Assembly (NCBI GenBank): GCA_964030785.1
Contig: OZ034975.1
Coordinates: forward strand, 38,534,069 to 38,598,068
Direction of reading: 5' to 3'
DNA length: 64,000 nt
Origin: Siderastrea siderea
Taxonomy: Eukaryota > Cnidaria > Anthozoa > Scleractinia > Rhizangiidae
How positions within the stretch are numbered: position 1 is the first letter of the stretch; every line of letters begins with the position of its first letter. The notes beneath the pieces are model-generated. The model was not told the DNA's origin. It saw only the letters and a list, made by a program, of their open reading frames with translations, and did not search any database. Positions 33,961-43,948 of the stretch are shown piece after piece. A program made the position numbers and the translations under genes.

Positions 33961-35013
33961 GTTGAGTATGATCATTCCGGTAGCAGAATGTAGTCCTTAA
34001 AAGGACTGTTGTTGGTGACAGTGACTGATGTTTCGACAACCTCTTACGCTGATGATGACTTCCCCCGCAAGTTGTCGAGGCACTGTCACTGGAAACAATC
34101 CTTTTCAGGATTTCACGCAACCGGACGATCCTACTAATTGACCGCAGACTAGATCTTCATGTGCTGCTTGTATTTTGTACACAAAATAATGTGAATTTTT
34201 CCAAGAAGCCTAACAACTGTAACCTCCAAGGCAATATTAAGGCGCACTGGAAAATTGAAAATTGCTCCGGCCCTTATCTTATCCTGGTTGCTATCCCTCG
34301 TTCCAAGGCTTAGCATTTGTTGTTTGTTTTTTATGTGTTCTTTTCTATCATTTCCATGTCTAAATTACAATTTTATGTTTCTTTTTATCGAATTTGTAAT
34401 GTACTTCTTGTGAGTTGTAATGTCTCCTATTTCTCTTACTTTTTGTAGTATACAATAGTTGTTACTTGTTACTCCATAAAAAACTGATTATTGTAAAATC
34501 ATTTTATATTTAACTGGTGTTTTATCTTAAAATGTATGAAACATAAATCTACAACCTTCCTCAATCCATACCAATTTTGACTTGTCACTGTGGTACATGT
34601 CAGTTATCGAAGAATATGTTTCCCAGTTGTCATAATAAGGAGCTAACTGGAGATGGCTTGATTTATAGAAATGCAGAGCCCCACAATTACAACAGCACCT
34701 AACGCAACAGTGCTTGTCGTGGAAGGAGAAAGAGTCACTCTGGAATGGACGTACGACCTTCACGGAATTACATTTCGCAAGGTGCTATTTACAACGCAAG
34801 GCCTTTTATTCATCGCAGAGAAATCAAACTCAGATCCTGTACCACTGATAAATGGAGTCTACGGGGATCGAATAACAGCGAATGTAACAGAAACATATTC
34901 ATCGATCACGTTCCTTTCTGTAAATAATAGAACAGACAGCAAAATCTATGACTTCAGTGTCCAAAACCTTAACGGCGCATTTGACCTACGGCAAGTGGAA
35001 ATGATAGTGCAGA
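32379..35013 (+). CDS. Ig-like secreted or surface protein, gene A (first two exons visible)
   Basis: Exon 1, 32379-32445: ATG in an ACC context encodes MRKRVVFAAQTF then a hydrophobic ILSLIFL and PRA, a good signal peptide, ending at a GTAAG donor. Exon 2, 34669-35013 (345 nt, phase 1-1), follows a TTTATAG acceptor; the split codon gives Glu, then MQSPTITTAPNATVLVVEGE, RVTLEWTYDL, GLLFIAEKSNSD, GDRITANVTETYSSITFLSV, KIYDFSVQN and FDLRQVEMIVQ, ending at GTAAGT. The pattern of strands looks like a V-set immunoglobulin domain, but the usual B- and F-strand cysteines are replaced (VTLEW, YDFSV). Phase 1-1 is typical of Ig exons. N-glycosylation sites NAT, NVT and NRT. Downstream exons are not seen. 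A duplicate occurs as gene B. Cysteine-poor Ig cassettes are known from cnidarian allorecognition loci; relation to those is inference. Confidence 0.7.
33765..33930. repeat. tetranucleotide microsatellite (GAAT/GGAT)n
   Basis: GAAC, GGAT and GAAT tracts in blocks, interrupted once. Shared with copy B (57540-57735), where the tracts are longer. Confidence 0.95.
33960..34130. mobile_element. Penelope-like element end remnant with hammerhead-like halves
   Basis: The minus strand carries GTTGTCGAAAC (34040-34030) followed by a TCAGTCACTGTCACC block and CAGTCCTTTTAAGGACTA, the same order as at 6670-6600 in Penelope-like element 1. The plus strand carries CTGATGA (34049) with ATGAC and GTTGTCGAGG (34071-34080), an inverted second half whose GAAA is changed to GAGG. 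No RT or nuclease remains. Confidence 0.55.
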
Positions 35014-35140
35014 GTAAGTAGCATTTTTCGCCATTTCCCTCTATTTAACCCCTTTGTCCGTAATTATTAAGTTCCCTTCCCATCTCCAGTTTTTTTTTTA
35101 TTTTCCAATCCTACGTACACTGTCGAAGAAAGGACTTTAC

Positions 35141-37994
35141 CTTGATTAGCTAACTTGGAGCAAGTGTGATCCAATTTAAAGATAAAGATCGCGGTAAAGA
35201 TCCCGGGGAAAGAGCGAGTTGCGCTTCAACCCCCCTTATTTGGCCTAAACGGGTATGTGCCGCTCTCTAGGGTGCGGGATTGCAGAAAAACGCCACACAC
35301 TCATTTGCCTCTCATTGGATAACAAAAGAATAACAAAACAGCACATTTGTTGTATGCCTCGTTCTTTTAAACTCTGAATTAATTTTCAGGAATCCCGCAC
35401 TTCACTCGTGCCGTTCCACAGAGTATGGTTTTTGAGGTTCTTGCGTCTTAAACAGGGTATACAATTTCACTATTTAGCCTTTCAACAGGGTGTTATTTTG
35501 GACCGGAAGTCTTGAACAGGGTGAACGTTGGTGGTGCGCGGTCTGCATGTGTGGTACCAACATTCTATGACGTCATTCATATAAAAATACTTTCTGAAAT
35601 AATTTCTTTCTGGTTACGAAAAAGGTATTTTGTCTTAAACAGGGTAACGAAATTAAATTGTTCTGCCTTTTAAAATTAAAACATAGGCTTGCAATGCGTG
35701 CACAACCCGCGAAGTGTTGGTTTGTCCCAAAAACAACGCAAGTAAGTCGTGGGTGACCGTACGTTGGATATCATTCAAGCGTCTGTAACAGCGCGTTGCA
35801 GCAAAAGTGCGTACCTGCACGTCCCATGAAAACAGCAAATAGTCCTGACGGCTGCATAAACGTGCCGCCCGGCTCCCGTGCTAGTGTTGCCCTCTTCTCT
35901 TAGACTAAAAGAATTACAGCAACCGACGCTGAAATTTAACCAACTGAAAAGGCGACCAATACTCTGAAAAGGAGTTAACCGAATTATTTACCCTCTCCTC
36001 ACCAAACATAGCTCCGCAGGACTACGCTCGCAACCTCATTCTTCACTCATGCTCGTTTTTCGCTGTCTTTCAGCCAGTGTTCCTCAAAGCCATCAGCAAA
36101 AGCCGTCATAACTCTCAAAACAGACGCATTTCAATAACTTAGGCAATAAAATTCTTAATACAGGAACCACACCCTTACGATTGATTAGTATAGGCATCTT
36201 AAAAGGCCAAAAGAATTTAACTCCTCTCCATGCCTGGGAGCCACCCTTTGTGCACAGTTCCCTTTAATCATGTCAAAGGCTCCCTTGAGCCAACTCGTGA
36301 ATGCAAATAAGAAATAAATCATCGCTTTGTGATCAGGTGCCTTTTTCACGAAAGAAAGGCTTCGTTCCGAAACTATAGGCCCTCTTTAATGTATTTCCCC
36401 CCCTATCGTACAGGTTACAAGAAAACGCATTATAGGCATTTACATTTACCAGTCGTTTTGGTCCACTACATCCCCGATAAACAAAAGTTATCACGACTCA
36501 AGATATAAATCCGTGTGGTCCCAACCTGGTATTTTTTCTTGGCTCAACGTACAAACCGACGTGACAAAAATTATGACAATATTTTGCCTTTTGCGTTACC
36601 GAATGACGTAATTTTTAATATCTGATGACTCAGCTCATCTGTCTTATACTGAATTTCTAAATATTTAATTTTGTTGAATTAAACTGAAAAGTTAAATGTC
36701 GATATAAATTTGTCCACAACTGAACATGCTTTTAGGGAGAGGTGTGAACGATGCATTTACATACTGTTGTGAACATAGCACTATCAAAACATCATTCTAC
36801 ATAAAGACAGAGACATCGCAATTCTGGAGAAATAAGCAATAAGCAAAGTCGTCGATCCATGTCAAACACGTTAAAGAAGGTCTTATGACGTAATCGTTAA
36901 ATCCGGTTCGCTCTACCAGGAAGTCTCGAAGCTGTCTCGAGAATTAAATCGAACAAATCAAACAAATCGACAAATCGGCTCATATATCAAACGTAAAGCA
37001 GAAAAATTAGAAAGACTAACTGGTACATCCTTCTGTGCCGCTTATACTATCCAAGAAGATCCAGCTGAACCCGTTCATTTCCCTTCTCCGGACTCCTCCC
37101 TCAGTTAGTTCTCAGTCACTGACCTCCACCATTGTCGACTCTAGTGTCTTCGGTCGTTGTCTTGGACGCGCAGACAAAAACAAGAAGATGTCTGGGGTGG
37201 AAATAGGGCATCCGCGTCTTCCTGACGCTGACACATTCTTTCCCGAGGTTAGGATAAGATCCCATCGGCCTGAGCCCCTTGGACACCGGATGTGGTTTAC
37301 ACAATGTAATTGTACCGACGCTGACACTAGTACCAGGCTTACTCCGAGAGCCGACCTGCCCTACGTGCCCTACCACTTTCCCGCTTTCCTTCCCTACATA
37401 ATCTTACTTCGTCGGTTAACGTCATTGCCCTGTATTGCATTGCGCATCCTTCCTGCGCACGATTTGTTGCGTCATTTGCGCGCCCTCACAGCACGCGCAC
37501 GTCCAGGGAGTAATAGGTTTCCTATGAGGTTAAGCTCACCAGGGAAAAGAAAAGTCATTTACTCTTAAACAAGCATGGTGACCTATCTTTTTTCCCACAT
37601 ATTTTTGACCCACCGCTCATCCTCTTTTTGTGTTCGAAAAAAAAAAGTGTTCGAAAAAAAATTATTACTAAAAACGCCTTTCTCATGGACATGAAATCAC
37701 GACCTCGAGAACACGCACGTGAGGAAGGTTTTAAGTCAATTTCGTCTGATGCTTCAAGCATCTGCCATAAAACAGCTAGTAAATTGTTCCTTGTTATCGA
37801 TATTTTACATCTAGCACATTGTTTCAAGATTTGCTTTAATAATGTGCTTCCTGTTCCCATGGAAAGTAGCGTAAACTGATCAAGTAAACGTGTTTGTTAG
37901 GCGAAATTGCATGGAATTATGGGGTAACTTGAGACGATGATATCCCGTAAACGGAAATGGGGACATAGTGTTTTTATTTTATATTTCAAAACAT
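35141..37994. other. unassigned sequence
   Basis: No gene is supported. 35400-35660 has three loose repeats of AACAGGGT. On the plus strand, 36905-37113 is open for about 70 codons (SLYQEVSKLSRELNR, GTSFCAAYTIQEDPAEP) ending in TAG, without an ATG; not recognised. A 177-codon ORF at 37035-37568 overlaps it in another frame and is Arg/Pro-rich; I give it little weight. Confidence 0.35.
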
Positions 37995-38181
37995 CAGTCC
38001 GGGACATATCCATTTCTGGATATATGATGACGTCACCAATAACGGCGTCTTGGGCCTTCAGAGGAAAATCAGTATTCATATGGGTTTTGCGCCCCTATTA
38101 TTTTGGTCCCTTTTATCTATCCCATGAGACGTAGCGCTATTTTGAAAGGATCATCAGAGGAACACAAGAAACAAAAGAAAA

Positions 38182-39259
38182 ATGGCGGGCGTCATTCTAA
38201 CGCTGAGAAAAATCTGCCGAAAGCGAAGTCAACGGTTTCATTTTGGATGCATTCCGGGTGGAGTGGTCTTTGATTTCTTAAAAATTTCAGGTTTGTAATA
38301 ATTTTTTTGGTTTTCAAAAAAATTACTTTCAGAAACTAGAGTAAATTTGCTTGTTGTTTATTCAAAGAGAATACATATGCACGATACTTTGGCTCATATG
38401 CACAGCTTTCAAAAATTTGTTAGTGTGTAATTTCGGCGCCATTACTGGTTCACTGTGTGAGCGTTTTGTGGATATCATATTCTAAGCTGATCCTCGGTTT
38501 TCATTTTTGTAGTTTGTGACCATATCGAACAGCAACAGAAAATATGACTTTGAAGATGAAGTTCTGGCTTGGAGGATTAAATTAAGGAAAGAGAAGTAGG
38601 TTAATGGTGTTGCTCGTGCTAAGACAGCTTCATTATTTCATTGTACACGACTGTCATTAAATGAGTCTGAAAGCATACATCTGACATGTGCTTTACAACA
38701 GAGGCATCGGAATTAATTGAATATGGCAGTTGATTGTTTACAAAATAATGTACTGCAATCATGAATTCTGAAAGCATGTTATTTACTTCATTTCTCTTCA
38801 ACTTTCATTTGTTAAGGTGTCTACAAGGTGGTTCCTCTGATGTTGTCACTTCTTTGGATGGTCACAACTGGATAATGACCTGGGAAAGTACGAGGAGACT
38901 TTAAAGTTAATAGACGAAGCCTCTTCAACAAGCATTTCATTGATGGGCAGAAAAGGGCAGATGTCGGTGCTCAAACACTCTATGTGACAGCTGAAGAAAG
39001 AGCTGTGGCAGAGGATATAAAGAACAGCAGTAAAGATGAGATTCTCCGAAGAAATTCTGACAAAGTACAGCAGATTTCTGATGAGGAGGTCAGGGGACCC
39101 CTGTCACAGAAACTGGGCAATTTCACAGCAAATCTTAACAAGTGTAAAAAGGAAAACCTTGTTATGTTTTATAATGAGATTGTCGAAGAACTGCAACAAT
39201 TACAGGCGCAGCAAGAGACTGCTTATGTTGTTGTTGAGGAGGAGGGACAGTGCGATTGA
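38182..39259 (+). CDS. unrecognised protein in the 5-bp-TSD transposon, frame disturbed
   Basis: The ATG at 38182 opens MAGVILTLRKICRKRSQRFH up to a GT donor near 38290. A second exon-like stretch after TTTTTGTAG (38511-38596) reads FVTISNSNRKYDFEDEVLAW, RIKLRKE, ending at GTAGGT. A third starts near 38818 (CLQGGSSDVVTSLDGHNWIM) and after a one-base shift near 38900 continues GDFKVNRRSLFNKHF, AQTLYVTAEERAVAEDIKNS, LSQKLGNFTANLNKCKKENL and EELQQLQAQQE to a stop at 39257. The exon 1 to 2 phase does not match, and the third exon needs a frameshift, so the copy is probably damaged or my first exon is wrong. The charged, helical C-terminus suggests a coiled coil. Function unknown. Confidence 0.45.
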
Positions 39260-40729
39260 TTTGAGTTTAATGTACATGTAGGTGCCTTGACCCAGGTTGT
39301 GGGGGGGGGGGGTACTCTGGTATTATATTGTCAGGGATGTGCAAATGAAGACAAATCTTCATACCCAAAAATAGTCCTATAGGCCAAATCCATTCCCCCA
39401 AAAAGTCCAACAACCCAGATCTTGACCAAGAAATGTCCTTTCTTTCTCTGTATTAAAATCATTTTACTCAAGAATTGTCACCACAAAATTCCCAACCTAA
39501 AATCCAACCCCCCAAAAGGGCTTTGCACGTCCCCATTACTATTACACCTGAGTACTCCCTTCCCCAGGAGTAAGATATCAAACATGAGACACAGTGTTTT
39601 CAACAAACTTCAAGGTGTTTGATCTTGTGATGAAACACTCTGTCGAATGTTTGATATACCTTCCCAAAAAATTAATTTTGTCGAAGAAATAAAGGATGCA
39701 AAAACAAGGAGTTTTTCATCAGATTTCCAAACACGTGTCAGTGCATGATTTCCTTTTTATTTTCTTTATGAGTTTGAGAATTCAAATTAAAAGGTTTTGT
39801 TCCATAAACTACTGAGGTTCAAGTTCATTCCCATGTGCTGACTGTAATGGGCATTATCAAAAAAGGTTATATAGTCAGTATATCTGTTCATAGACATGTA
39901 CCTTTCAATCACCATGGGATAAATTTGCAGCTAAAGTGGCATATTAGTTCTTTTTTTATTCACTTCATTTATGTTAATAAATGAATTACATTTTGTTTAC
40001 TACGACTTTTTTAACATTGGGTGGGTTGTGGAGATCCTAAAATTATGTTAAAAATTAATTATTCATTAACTTTTCCAGAACCTTCTCACTGAGCGTTTGC
40101 AAATTATTACTCATAAGCACTGTTAACTACTGTGAAATGATATGTGGTTTTAGGAGAATGTCTGAAACACCCCATGGATTGTCATTGTTTTGATTGGAAA
40201 CCTTGGTCTCCAAGGCTAAATTTTTTACCCAACCTGGAATTTCCAGAGCTGTGGGGGAAGGGGGGGGGGGGTATTCTGAGGAGAAGTGTAGATAATTAAT
40301 GGGATTGCTACTTTCTACACCTTTTGAAACTGAGTGTATTTGCAGCTGCCATGTTGGAGTATAACAATTTGTTACATACTGAATTTAAAGAAAATGTGGT
40401 TCTTAAAAATTTTGGATTTTATTGCAATAAGAAATGCATCCAGTGTAATATATATACTACGATAATAACTGTGTATAAAACAACTGCTTTGACCTTAGTG
40501 GTCTTGAATTTTAATGAAGGAAATTGTATTTTTCCTTGTTGACATTAGTTATTTGAACACATCATTCTGTCTCATTTCCACATAATTGTGAACTGATAAA
40601 AATTCAATATATCTGGAGCAAGGTTTTGGTAATAATTATCAAATTCAGTTGAACAAAACATTAACGGTAATAAAAATTTTAAAAAGAGTTCTTTGTTTAC
40701 AATTCTGTGCATTTCCAGAATAAAACTAG

Positions 40730-41248
40730 TTACGGGTCTAATACAAACACAGTATTTTCGTGGGGCTCTTGCTCAGTTTCTTCTTGTCCAACAAAAAGTT
40801 GCACGTCAATGTCTGAAATGAACATGATTTTGCTTTGCCTCTGGACGGGGGGTACTTCGTCTTTCTCCTGATCACTAAGTTGAGATGTAGGCCTATCTAA
40901 CAGCAACTCCCTTACTGGGGTGGGCAGCACAGCCTCTGATGGGCCAAAGGAGAGACGTTTTCTGCTAACAGGCTCCGCCGCTGAAGCAATAGCTCTTTCT
41001 TGGCCCAAAGCACTAGCAAGGCGTTCGTCAAAGTCGATCTTATCCGGCGTGACATCAAGCGGTTCAACACCAGGGACGTCAGTGCTACCTGGGGACTTTA
41101 CAGCACTTTTGTGGTATCTCTGGTCTTTTTCGGTCGGTCTCAGGGTACTCTTATTACATTTGGCGAGGATAACATTTGAGCCAAAAACAAATCGTTGCCC
41201 ATTGGGCTGATCTACGATGATCGACACTTCTGTCTTCGTCTTCTCCAC
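40730..41248 (-). CDS. unrecognised 172-codon protein segment in the 5-bp-TSD transposon
   Basis: An open minus-strand frame beginning at a non-ATG codon (continuing upstream to a stop near 41278, so probably an internal or terminal exon). It reads TEVSIIVDQPNGQRFVFGSN, VEPLDVTPDKIDFDERLASA, SRKRLSFGPSEAVLPTPVRE, SKIMFISDIDVQLFVGQEE and ends ENTVFVLDP. The composition is normal protein-like, hydrophilic, with a Ser/Pro-rich middle. It overlaps a shorter plus-strand ORF that looks like a shadow. It converges with the 38182-39259 gene, the same arrangement as in the Kolobok element. Possibly encoded by the transposon; function unknown. Confidence 0.5.
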   Translation of the reverse strand: MEKTKTEVSIIVDQPNGQRFVFGSNVILAKCNKSTLRPTEKDQRYHKSAVKSPGSTDVPGVEPLDVTPDKIDFDERLASALGQERAIASAAEPVSRKRLSFGPSEAVLPTPVRELLLDRPTSQLSDQEKDEVPPVQRQSKIMFISDIDVQLFVGQEETEQEPHENTVFVLDP

Positions 41249-41565
41249 TATTCGTATCTTCGGACCGATGATTTACGCGGAGATTGTGTTGGAACGACTT
41301 CGCCAGACGCTTATGGAGTGCGAGAACAAAGAAGAGATGTCTGCAGAGATGTTGTAGCGTAAATGTACTTATATATGTGGTCAATAAATGAATTTATTGT
41401 ATGTATTTTGTGTATTTCAATGTGGCCGCTTGGCAAAATTTTCTAATAGCCTCATGGCTGGTCCCAGTTTCTCTCGGCCAAACTTGTTTTGTTTTGATTT
41501 GGTCTGGTCCAATCACATCGCAGGAAAATATATATCCAGAAATGGATATGTCCCGGACTGAACAT

Positions 41566-42914
41566 TGCACGATAGATAACAACTTGTGAAAGTTTGACAA
41601 AAATCGTATGTTAAATTTTATTTCGGGGGATTGACCTTTAAAAGCTTTCCTGGCCTTTAATACGGATTGAGTCTCTGCTGGAGAAGATTTTCTCGATTTT
41701 TAGCTGGTGACATCACGTCAGTGAGGTAACCAGTTAATGAAAGACCCTAAATGTCAACGTTGATGTTTGTGAGTAGTCTCTGCCTCGTATTTTGAAGGAG
41801 CCATTTTGATTTCCAAGCACAGTCAATTCGAATGAGATAAATGTTTACTGAGACTGGTAGTGAATCAGGTTTTGTGGTTTTGTTAAGGGTAGTAAAATAC
41901 TCTTGTAGGAGCGAGGGGGGTTAATAATTCAGAAATGTTCAAAAACTTGAGAGATTTGGTGACGGCAAAGTTCAGCTCTATTTTTTCGACACAATTGAAG
42001 GGCTTTTATCGAAAAATTGATAACCTTGTTAAATTGATAACCTTGTCAGAGTGTTGGAGGAGCCAGCCGATGTTATTTACAGTTCCGCGTACACGTGTTG
42101 GAAGAATATGTGTGAATAGGCTTTTTTCAAATTACACAAGCCAGTTGTTTTGAAGTTGTGCAAATCTGTGATGTCATTGTAACAAACTCAATCGTTTATC
42201 TTATTGTAGCGAACTTAAGTTGAAATATGCCGCTTATTAAAAGAAACCTCATACACATATTTCTCTGCTTAGAACTGAAAGCGATGTGTCGCCGCTAATG
42301 TCGCGGGGATTTAACGAAACCTTCAAACACAATCTCAATCAACTTGCTTATGACGATCGAACTAACATGTAAATGTGTTGCACGTAAATTGTAAAACTCA
42401 GCTAGTTGATTTTCATGTTTTACTGACAATAAAGCCAAAGATATTTGGTAAAACACGTCGTGACTGCAAATAAATTGAAAACTACGCTCGATTGCGTTTT
42501 AAGTAGATTTGCCAACAAGTCGACCTCAGAGTTTTTTTCAGCTTTGCAGTTGAATACAGGCGTTGTATAATAGACCGTGAACACGGAGCATTCAAAAGGA
42601 TACAAGTGCAATGTAGAATACACTGGGAATAATAGACTCAAGGCGGTATTAAAACACCCAGCCTATTCACTATTTCGCCGATAAGAAAAATCTGACAAGC
42701 GTGCTACATAACACGTGAGTTTGTTTTGAACATGATTGATGACCTGTTATAGGCCCACATGAAATGCGTGACAAGTGACACCGGAAGCGATATGGCGGTA
42801 AGGGCGGAGACTCACTGGAGACGGGTTTTAGGGCAGGCGGTTTTTCTCTCGCGTGGAGGGGGGGTGGGAGGGTGGCAGCGAACACGTCAAAGGTAAGATA
42901 AATCACCAACTTTA
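41566..42914. other. unassigned sequence
   Basis: AT-rich; no gene supported. A 189-codon minus frame at 42670-43239 runs through tandem repeats and is probably not a gene. Confidence 0.4.
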
Positions 42915-43430
42915 AAAATTTACACCACTTGAGCTCATATCTTGAGTGACCGTGCAATATTTTGTATCCCGAGGGAAAGGGGAAAAACGGCAGGGTCCAC
43001 TGCCCCTGGGGCTTTTCTTGTTTTGTTTTTTTCGTGGTCACTTGCCCCAGACTTCCGATTTTCGCTAGGCCAAACAAATTTTTGTCCCAAGCTTCCGCTA
43101 TACGACTTGGACTCTTATCTTGAGTGACCGTAATATTTTGCACCCTGAGGGGAGGAAGAACAACTGCGGGGTCTAATGCCCCTGGGGCTTTTCTTGTTTT
43201 TTCTAGGTTGCCCAGGAACTCCGGCTTTCGCTCGGCCAATCAAATTATCGTCGTGTCTTTTGCTACATACACAGGCTAGGGCTCAAATAGTAACATCTTT
43301 TGCACCCTGAGGGGAGGAAGAACAACGGCAAGGTCTAATGCCCCTAGGGGCTTTTTCTTTTTTTGGTTGCTTGCCTTAGTCATCCGGTTTTGTCTGTTTC
43401 GGCCAACACAGTCTCTGTAAACGTCCGTTT
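42915..43430. repeat. three degenerate tandem repeats (~150-180 bp)
   Basis: Units near 42940, 43115 and 43285 share TTTTGCACCCTGAGGGGAGG, AGGTCTAATGCCCCTGGGGC and TTTTCTTG followed by a GGCCAA block. The first unit is the most diverged. Confidence 0.75.
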
Positions 43431-43589
43431 TCCTCATGACGGTAACTTCAAACTTCTGGCTCCGGTTACGACGTCAAGCTGTCGTTACGTCATGATTACA
43501 TCATGCAAGGTAAACAAAACTGGGGTGTGTCACATCGCACCAACAACGTTAATTCGAACATGCCAACGTTCCATACTTATTACACAGAC

Positions 43590-43790
43590 AAACCGCTGTT
43601 AACCTTGTGGCAGCGGTTTAGTAGCGGTTCGTGTCTTACATGCAACGCATGTGCAACAAACGTATTACTCCTGGTATGTCTACGCTCGTCACTTATATGA
43701 TATAGATAAACAGATGTCAACTCACTGTGGTAGCGGTTTAGGTAGCGTATCTTACATACAACGCACGTGCGACTACGTTCGAAGGCACCG
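43590..43790. repeat. two-unit direct repeat
   Basis: GCAGCGGTTTAGTAGCGGTT, TCTTACATGCAACGCATGTG near 43600-43650 recurs as GTAGCGGTTTAGGTAGCG, TCTTACATACAACGCACGTG near 43730-43770. Confidence 0.65.
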
Positions 43791-43948
43791 CTAATTTCGC
43801 CAATTCTCTCACACGTTAACCCTATTCAGACCGGAGTGGAAGAGATTCTGCCCCCACGGACTTTAGACGTTTATACCTTTTTTAATAACCAAGCTAAAGC
43901 CACCAAACTTGGTGACTTTTACTAAAATTTAACTGGGAACAATTTGGA

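Larger units (their letters stand above)
37995..41560. mobile_element. 3.57-kb DNA transposon of unclear superfamily (5-bp TSD)
   Basis: Inverted termini of about 31 bp: the left starts CAGTCCGGGACATATCCATT, and the complement of the right end starts with the same 20 bases and continues TCTGGATATAT in both. An exact 5-bp duplication AACAT flanks it (37990-37994, 41561-41565). A 5-bp duplication would suggest Transib, but the ends do not begin CAC. Inside are a multi-exon plus-strand coding region (38182-39259), a minus-strand ORF (40730-41248), and near the right end a short plus-strand reading frame (LERLRQTLMECENKEEM, stop at 41356-41358) with AATAAA 24 bases later at 41383. None of the proteins is recognised as a transposase. 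Confidence 0.75.

Noticed and set aside
33677..34120. Minus-strand 147-codon ORF rich in HSFIHSFIH
   Set aside because: It is a translation of the tetranucleotide microsatellite; the regularity comes from the repeat.
37035..37568. 177-codon plus-strand ORF
   Set aside because: Arg/Pro-rich with low-complexity character and an overlapping competing frame; no domain, no splice or start context supporting it.
40920..41210. 96-codon plus ORF
   Set aside because: Shadow of the better-composed minus-strand frame at 40730-41248.
42670..43239. 189-codon minus-strand ORF
   Set aside because: It runs through degenerate tandem repeats whose units differ by indels, has no recognisable domain, and is Pro-rich from repeat composition.
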